DNA of 64,000 nucleotides, from assembly GCA_023614405.1 (NCBI GenBank), contig CM042693.1, positions 156,876,731-156,940,730 of the forward strand, in the 5' to 3' direction. A program made the position numbers and the translations under genes. The notes under the pieces are model-generated. The model did no database searches. It was not told the DNA's origin and worked only from the letters and a program-made list of their open reading frames with translations. This DNA comes from Avena insularis. Lineage: Eukaryota; Streptophyta; Magnoliopsida; Poales; Poaceae. Below, in pieces: positions 58,569 to 64,000 of the stretch (positions within the stretch are counted from its first letter, which is position 1; each line of letters begins with the position of its first letter).

Positions 58569-59123
58569 ACTTGCTTGCAAGCTAACTAATGTAGTATCAC
58601 CGAGAGGGCCCAGAGTATATCTATCCATCTTCGGGATGGAAAAATTCCACTCTTGATCCATGAGCCTCTACATAACACCTTTGTAGCACTGAATCCACCT
58701 TTATAGTCACATGTCACGGTGTGACGTTTCATGTTATCAAGATACTCTTCTAATGTTAGTGATTGACACGATCTCATGGTCTAAAGACTAGGATTACTTC
58801 CAATGATGTTATAGCAATATAAACATAATGACTTTTATCATATTACTATACTTCGGATGAATGTTCATCACATCATTCCAATAATGTTGTGACCTCGTTA
58901 TTAATAACATCCAATATCAATGATGAGGAAACCTTGATCATCATGCTAATCAACGAGCTATTTTATATGAGAGGAATAACTAGGAACTCTTATTTGTTTA
59001 TTAAACACACATGTATTAATATTTCCGATTAATACAATTATAGCATGCAAAATAAAAATTTATCATAAACAAGGAATACGACAATAACCATCTTATTATT
59101 GCCTCTCGGGCATATTCCCTTCA

Positions 59124-62100
59124 GTCTCCCACTTGCACTAGAGTCAATAATAATATAGTTTGAAAAACTTGACCATTCGACACTTATGGCTTTCTGGTGT
59201 TGTATACACGCGTTTTCTAGTAGTAAACATAATCTCCGGATCTGACACTTTCATGTTCGTGTTTATTTGCATGTCTTCGCATCTCCACGCATCACTCATT
59301 CTCTAATGAGATGGCATTGTATAAATTTGGTCTTTTGGTGAGACCTTTAGTTACTTGGGGTTAAATCATTTGGATACTATTGTCATACAATGTATATTTA
59401 TAGTCTTAGACTGTTGTGAACCACAACTTAGTTTGATAACAAACTACGTGACACAAATTCCCACCTTTGCTGCTATAATAGCGGTCATATACTTAGCCTT
59501 TTGTTGTAGTATCCATCATAATGTCTTAACTTTGGAATTCATCCAAATCCATCATGGAATCTCCTTTCCATTACATTGTTCCACCCATAGTTTAAATTGA
59601 GATAAACTTAATCTTGTGAGATAACTAGTATCAATGTAATACTTTACAATGAACTATTTGTAATTGTTTGTCACCTCTACATAAATATATTCTTAGTTCT
59701 TCCAAAAGATCATAAGAATATCCTTACTGTCGTACAATGATCATCTTATGAGTCATTATGGTATATGCTCATAACATTTAGAGCATAGGACATATCTAGA
59801 TGTGTACATATCATGGTATGATTAATCAAAATATTCTTGTGACTTCACTCATCTAGTGTCAAAAAACACTTGAATCTTATTTTACTTACCAAGTGTCAAT
59901 ACACTTGAATCTTGATTCAATCCTTTTCCATGCGGAAAGAACCTTTCTTGTCATTTCCATATTGAACTCATCCAATATCTCCTCTATGTACATTTGGATC
60001 AACCATATTAGCGTCTCAATCTGTCCATATAGACATTGATGCCTAATATACGGGTTTTGCCTAAGTATTTCATCGAAATGAAATTCTAAACCTGTGTCAA
60101 TAAAAGATACATCATTTCCAATCAACTAGATGTCCTCCACATAATGTATCAAAAATATGTCTTAGCGCTCCGACTTAATTTCTTGCAAATACAAGCATCT
60201 TCATCGTCTCTGATGAAATTAAACCTTTTAACAGTTTCATCACGGTGAAGATTCCAACTCCGAGATGCTTACTTCAACCATTGAAGTTTGCATGCCCTTT
60301 TAGCATCCTTTTAATTAATAAAACCCTTTGGAAAATGTCATGTACATGCCCTAGGTAACCATTCTATTAGAAGAGCTTTGTTTTGTTTGTTCAACTACCA
60401 TATACAAAAATTATATGTAGTGGTTGCGACATTAATCCGTCTAGGCTAAATATCGCTATGAAAGATCAAATCTTGTTATAGTCAACTCCTTGAAATTTTT
60501 TGTAAAATCTTTTATGTCATGTCGATTATTTCATAGATATGAAACACACATGTCTATTTCTTTATAGATCCAAATATGATTGATAGGTTTTACACCTTTA
60601 TAGAGGGTCTTCGAAGTTCAAAAACTTGATTTCTCGTGTATGGAACTATCACGGATTTTATGGTTCAAGCCATTTGACAGAGTCAGGGACCATCATCGCT
60701 TCTTTGAATGTAGTCAGTTCATCATTGTCAAACAATAATGATTTACTCTCAAATCTTAGTATTTGAATGTTTACCCGACCTACTTGGTTCAATAGGAACT
60801 TAGATCTCCATGACCATAACCTTTGAGACACGTAAGCTATGAGCATTATGGCTGCCTCTGGAACATTTTCCGGTGCTGTGCAACTCAACACATATAGCAA
60901 AGGTCCATTAACCTTATCAAAGTTCTATTGTCCTCCCACTTAACTTTTGCAAAAAAAATACTTTTCAAGAAATTTGACGTTCTAAGCGACAAACACTTTT
61001 CTTCAGTTTTACGGAGGAATACCCAACAAATTCTTTGGGATAACCTACATAAACGTGCTTATCCGACTTTGGTTGTAAACATTTTACTTATGCATAGCAT
61101 ACCAAAATTTAAGAAAAGACAACTCGGGTTTTATCCCAAATCATAACCTTTTATGGTGTCATTTCAACGGATCACGATGGTGCTCTTTTTAGTGTAAAAG
61201 AGGTAGTCTCTAAAGTTTTAATCCTTAAAACATAATGGCAGTTTTATAAATGACACCTTTGATCTTACCATGTCAAACAAGGTTCAATTTGATCTCTCGA
61301 ACATATCATACTCCTATGGTTTATCGGGAAATGCAAATCCATGGAACAATTCCTCAAATCTTAGGTGTTTTGCTAAACATGTAACTCAAATATCTTCATT
61401 TATGATTGAATCATAAACTCTTTATTTTCTTGTTACAATGATTTTTCCACTTCATGTTGAAAGTCTTTGAACAATTTTCAAATGTTTCATCTTCTTCCTT
61501 ATTAAGTAAATATACAGATATATTCACTCAAATTTCTGGAGAAATCATATGAAGTTGAAAGATCCACCACACATGGCTACACATAATGGACTATATACAT
61601 AAACATGCAAAATGTCCAATAAGTTACTCATCGATTCCTCTTTGGCCTATGAATGGAGTTTTAATTATCCCGAGAAAAGTCTCACAAGCGTCATTTGATC
61701 AAAATCCAAGACTCCAAAAATCCATGAACAAGGAGTTTCTTCATGTTTTCTTTCCAATATAATTTAAACAGTGATGTCACTTCGTAAGTGATATTTCAAT
61801 CATTTGTCTTGTGACATTTTAGCATTAGTTTTATGGACGTGATTTCTCCAACTAGACTTGTAAAAGTTCATACATCTTCTATGGAATACGATAACTATTT
61901 GAACAACTATTGTTCTCATAATACCGAAACAAAATAACAATTATTTAAAAAAATCTTGAAGGAAAGCTTTGATGTCAGCGATAAACACAATAACACTTTA
62001 TTTGTTTTGGATGAACATCATCACATATTCTCTTGCTAGTTACTTAGGCCATTGTAGTTCATGAATTACGTCGTTCTGTATGACATTTCATACCAACCAA

Positions 62101-64000
62101 TTCGGTATCTTATACCCAAGAACCACATTGTTTTACAATCAAATAATACAACCATAACATGTTTATCATCTATATACATTAGTTGGACATCCTTTATAGA
62201 TTCTCGCTGTCAAATATTTTATAGATTCTCTTTTAGCATTTCCTTTTCCTTTTAACAGAATCTATCAACATCAACAGTGGCACCATACATGAAGTGATGC
62301 CACTATTGATGCCACCGTTAATTTAAACAGTGATGCCACTATTGATGTTGATAGACACATAGTCCAAAGCGTGTATAGTCAAATACTATTACCTTTGGAC
62401 TTGCACTTTAAAAGTTGATCACCATCATCAAATGTTTGGCGTTCTTCCAAATATCCATCCTTTAGTAATGTTTTAGTGTAGTAAACATTTTACTTACATC
62501 TCATATTCATCCTTATCATGACAACTTTCATGATCAAGCTACTATAGCCTATAAGGATGAATTGCGAGTATAATGTCAACTCTTAAAACCTTTTTGGGAG
62601 ATTAGGACGTCTAGCGTCTCCAACCTTTACAAATTATCATATAATATGAGAACATATATTTTGCCAAATTATACTCTATCATATTGCAATCTAAACATTA
62701 TTTCAGATATCACAATATCTTTCACACATGATGGTTTCTGAAACAATTCTTTCAGCTCCTTTATAACCTCGATATTAAAACAACTTTTGAATATCAAGAA
62801 TCATGGAGGCAAACATGATACTTTAGATACTAACACTGGAATTGTTACTCTTGATTTAATACTACTTATTAAACTTCATGGAGTAGATGGAATTTGCTGA
62901 AAATTTGCAATAGGACTTTCAAACTTTCAATTGACACTTAAAACAATACGATAGTTCTATTATCTCAATTACAACTAAGCATAAGGTGGTGAACGAATGC
63001 CAATGACTACAACAAATTATGCAAATTCACTTTGATTTAATTCATGATAAATTGTGTTCAACTAATCCAAATTATAAATGAACTCCCACTCAAAAACAAC
63101 ATCCCTCGTGTCTTTTTGGTGATTACATGAACCAAATCCACTATACCAAGTCTAATCATTATGTGAGTCGGTATAGCTTCAAAGGCGAGTATCTAAATGG
63201 GCATCATATCAACTATATGACTCATTCTTAACCTTTCGGTTCGTGCTCCAAGGCCATGTCTGTACATTCTAGGCTCACCAAGTAAGAACCTTAGTACTCG
63301 TACACCCGAAATATGATTGTGGATTCAATTACACCCGATCATCACGTGATGTCTTGAAGCGGCGAAACATAAACGGTGCATACTTAAGGGAGAACACATT
63401 TTTTATCTTTATATATAAATGAGGGATCATCTTATAATGCTACTAAAACGCCAAACAAGAAATATAAGATGCAAACAAACATCATATGCTAAAGTGATAT
63501 GATATGGTCTTGCACTTGATCACTATCTTGTGCATCATGGAATGATCTTTATCATTACTATATGTGTAAGGCCAAGGTCTATTGAACTTACACTTTGTCA
63601 TATTATAATTTTCAAATATCGTCAATCCATACTACAAATTATAACACTACCATATCATAGTACTTGTCGAAAAAAACTAAAACTAGACACCTCTAATTTA
63701 TCTTTTGCATGTTTTACGTGGCTGAGGGTTTTCGAAGATAGAACCGTTCTTACCTACGAACATGGAACCACAATAATGATAATAAAATTATTGGCAACTC
63801 ATTGTAAATCAGATATTGACTATAGTAGGAGAAACATACACCCTCAAGCCACTTATCCAAAACTAGTTGCTTGTCAAGCGTGGAACAGGTCTCATGTGCG
63901 AGGACATGTAAAGTTTGTCTGGGTTGCGTCATCCCACTATGCCACCAATATACAAAATACACATAAGAAGCAATAACATGACCATCAGACCCCACATACT
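59124..64000 (-). pseudogene. pol: Internal region of copia element E, heavily decayed pol
   Basis: Fragments in the copia order on the - strand: a degenerate C-terminal end near 59470-59600; RT (60125-59886: an MIGNDVSF-type segment, then QIETLIWLIQMYIEEILDEF), with the catalytic box near 60145 reading YVEDI followed by a stop where copia elements have YVDD; the RT N-terminus (ELTTFKEAMMVPDSVKWLEP near 60660); and the integrase C-terminal region (KHVYVGYPKEFVGY near 61050). From 61200 to 64000 I recognise no protein with confidence. The sequence near 63670-63960 resembles the leader of related copia elements, so the 5' LTR should lie just beyond the window. Confidence 0.75.
62260..62354. repeat. 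22 bp inverted repeat with internal direct repeats
   Basis: Arms 62260-62281 and 62333-62354 pair with one mismatch. Between and overlapping them, GTGATGCCACTATTGATG occurs at 62293 and 62329. A related word, AATTTAAACAGTGATG, occurs at 61761 and 62319. Confidence 0.8.

Larger units (their letters stand above)
54217..59123 (-). repeat. 3' LTR of copia element E (BARE1/WIS/Angela-like), split by element F
   Basis: The two parts are 54217-55334 and 58574-59123, about 1.67 kb without the insert. On the - strand it begins TGAAGGGAATATGCCC and ends GCAAACCCAACA. It includes the CTCTGGGCCCTCTCGGTGAT word familiar from the BARE/Angela LTRs of Triticeae and a TATA box at 54666. Internal copia sequence follows on the right. 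The left flank is CCAAG; the other end lies outside the window. Confidence 0.85.

Noticed and set aside
63530..63976. 148-codon + strand ORF near the right end
   Set aside because: Composition and position match the non-coding leader of the - strand copia element. No domain or gene structure is seen.

Overview
The window is repeat-dominated plant nuclear DNA. It is almost certainly from a large-genome grass of the Triticeae (wheat, barley, rye or Aegilops). The evidence is a mosaic of nested LTR retrotransposons with cereal character: a chromovirus family with ~3.2 kb LTRs, several Ty3/gypsy elements of the Tat type, a BARE1/WIS/Angela-like Ty1/copia element, and a Stowaway MITE. I found no host single-copy gene, tRNA, rRNA or CRISPR. 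Nearly every coding region carries stops or frameshifts.

Layout from left to right. (1) 1-5233: 3' end of a chromovirus on the + strand (RNase H, integrase, chromodomain, 3' LTR). (2) 5234-17130: Tat element 'A', sense on the - strand. It has a 527 bp 5' LTR at 16604-17130, a PBS, an unusually long Gag with two gag-like modules, and pol. Downstream of pol, on the opposite strand, lies an accessory gene (5342-8641) with five convincing spliceosomal introns. The chromovirus of (1) abuts it, and A's 3' LTR is not in the window. (3) 17131-22110: AT-rich, non-coding, LTR-like sequence with an exact 196 bp tandem duplication. (4) 22111-31138: Tat element 'B' on the + strand, 5'-truncated, with a MITE in gag, a solo chromovirus LTR in integrase (TSD GAGAC) and a probable 3' LTR. 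(5) 31139-37531: a second, homologous intron-bearing antisense gene on the - strand, then a + strand LTR-like block with TATA, poly(A) signal and bZIP-type motifs. (6) 37532-40037 and 52709-54216: Tat element 'C' on the - strand, split by a complete 12.7 kb chromovirus 'D' (40038-52708). D has gag, pol and two extra ORFs upstream of gag. (7) 54217-64000: a copia element 'E' on the - strand. Its 3' LTR is split by a complete non-autonomous LTR element 'F' (55335-58568, TSD ACTTG). The rest of E is decayed pol running off the window.

In an autonomous element, Gag forms the particle, protease matures it, RT/RNase H copies RNA to DNA from a tRNA primer bound at the PBS, and integrase inserts the copy, which leaves a 5 bp target duplication. 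Chromovirus integrases also carry a chromodomain. Element F has signals only and would need proteins from a related Tat element. The most unusual content is the pair of spliced antisense genes in Tat-derived sequence, the two pre-gag ORFs of D whose start codons abut splice-acceptor-like sequences, the doubled gag module of A, and the coding-poor GC-rich repeat interior of F.
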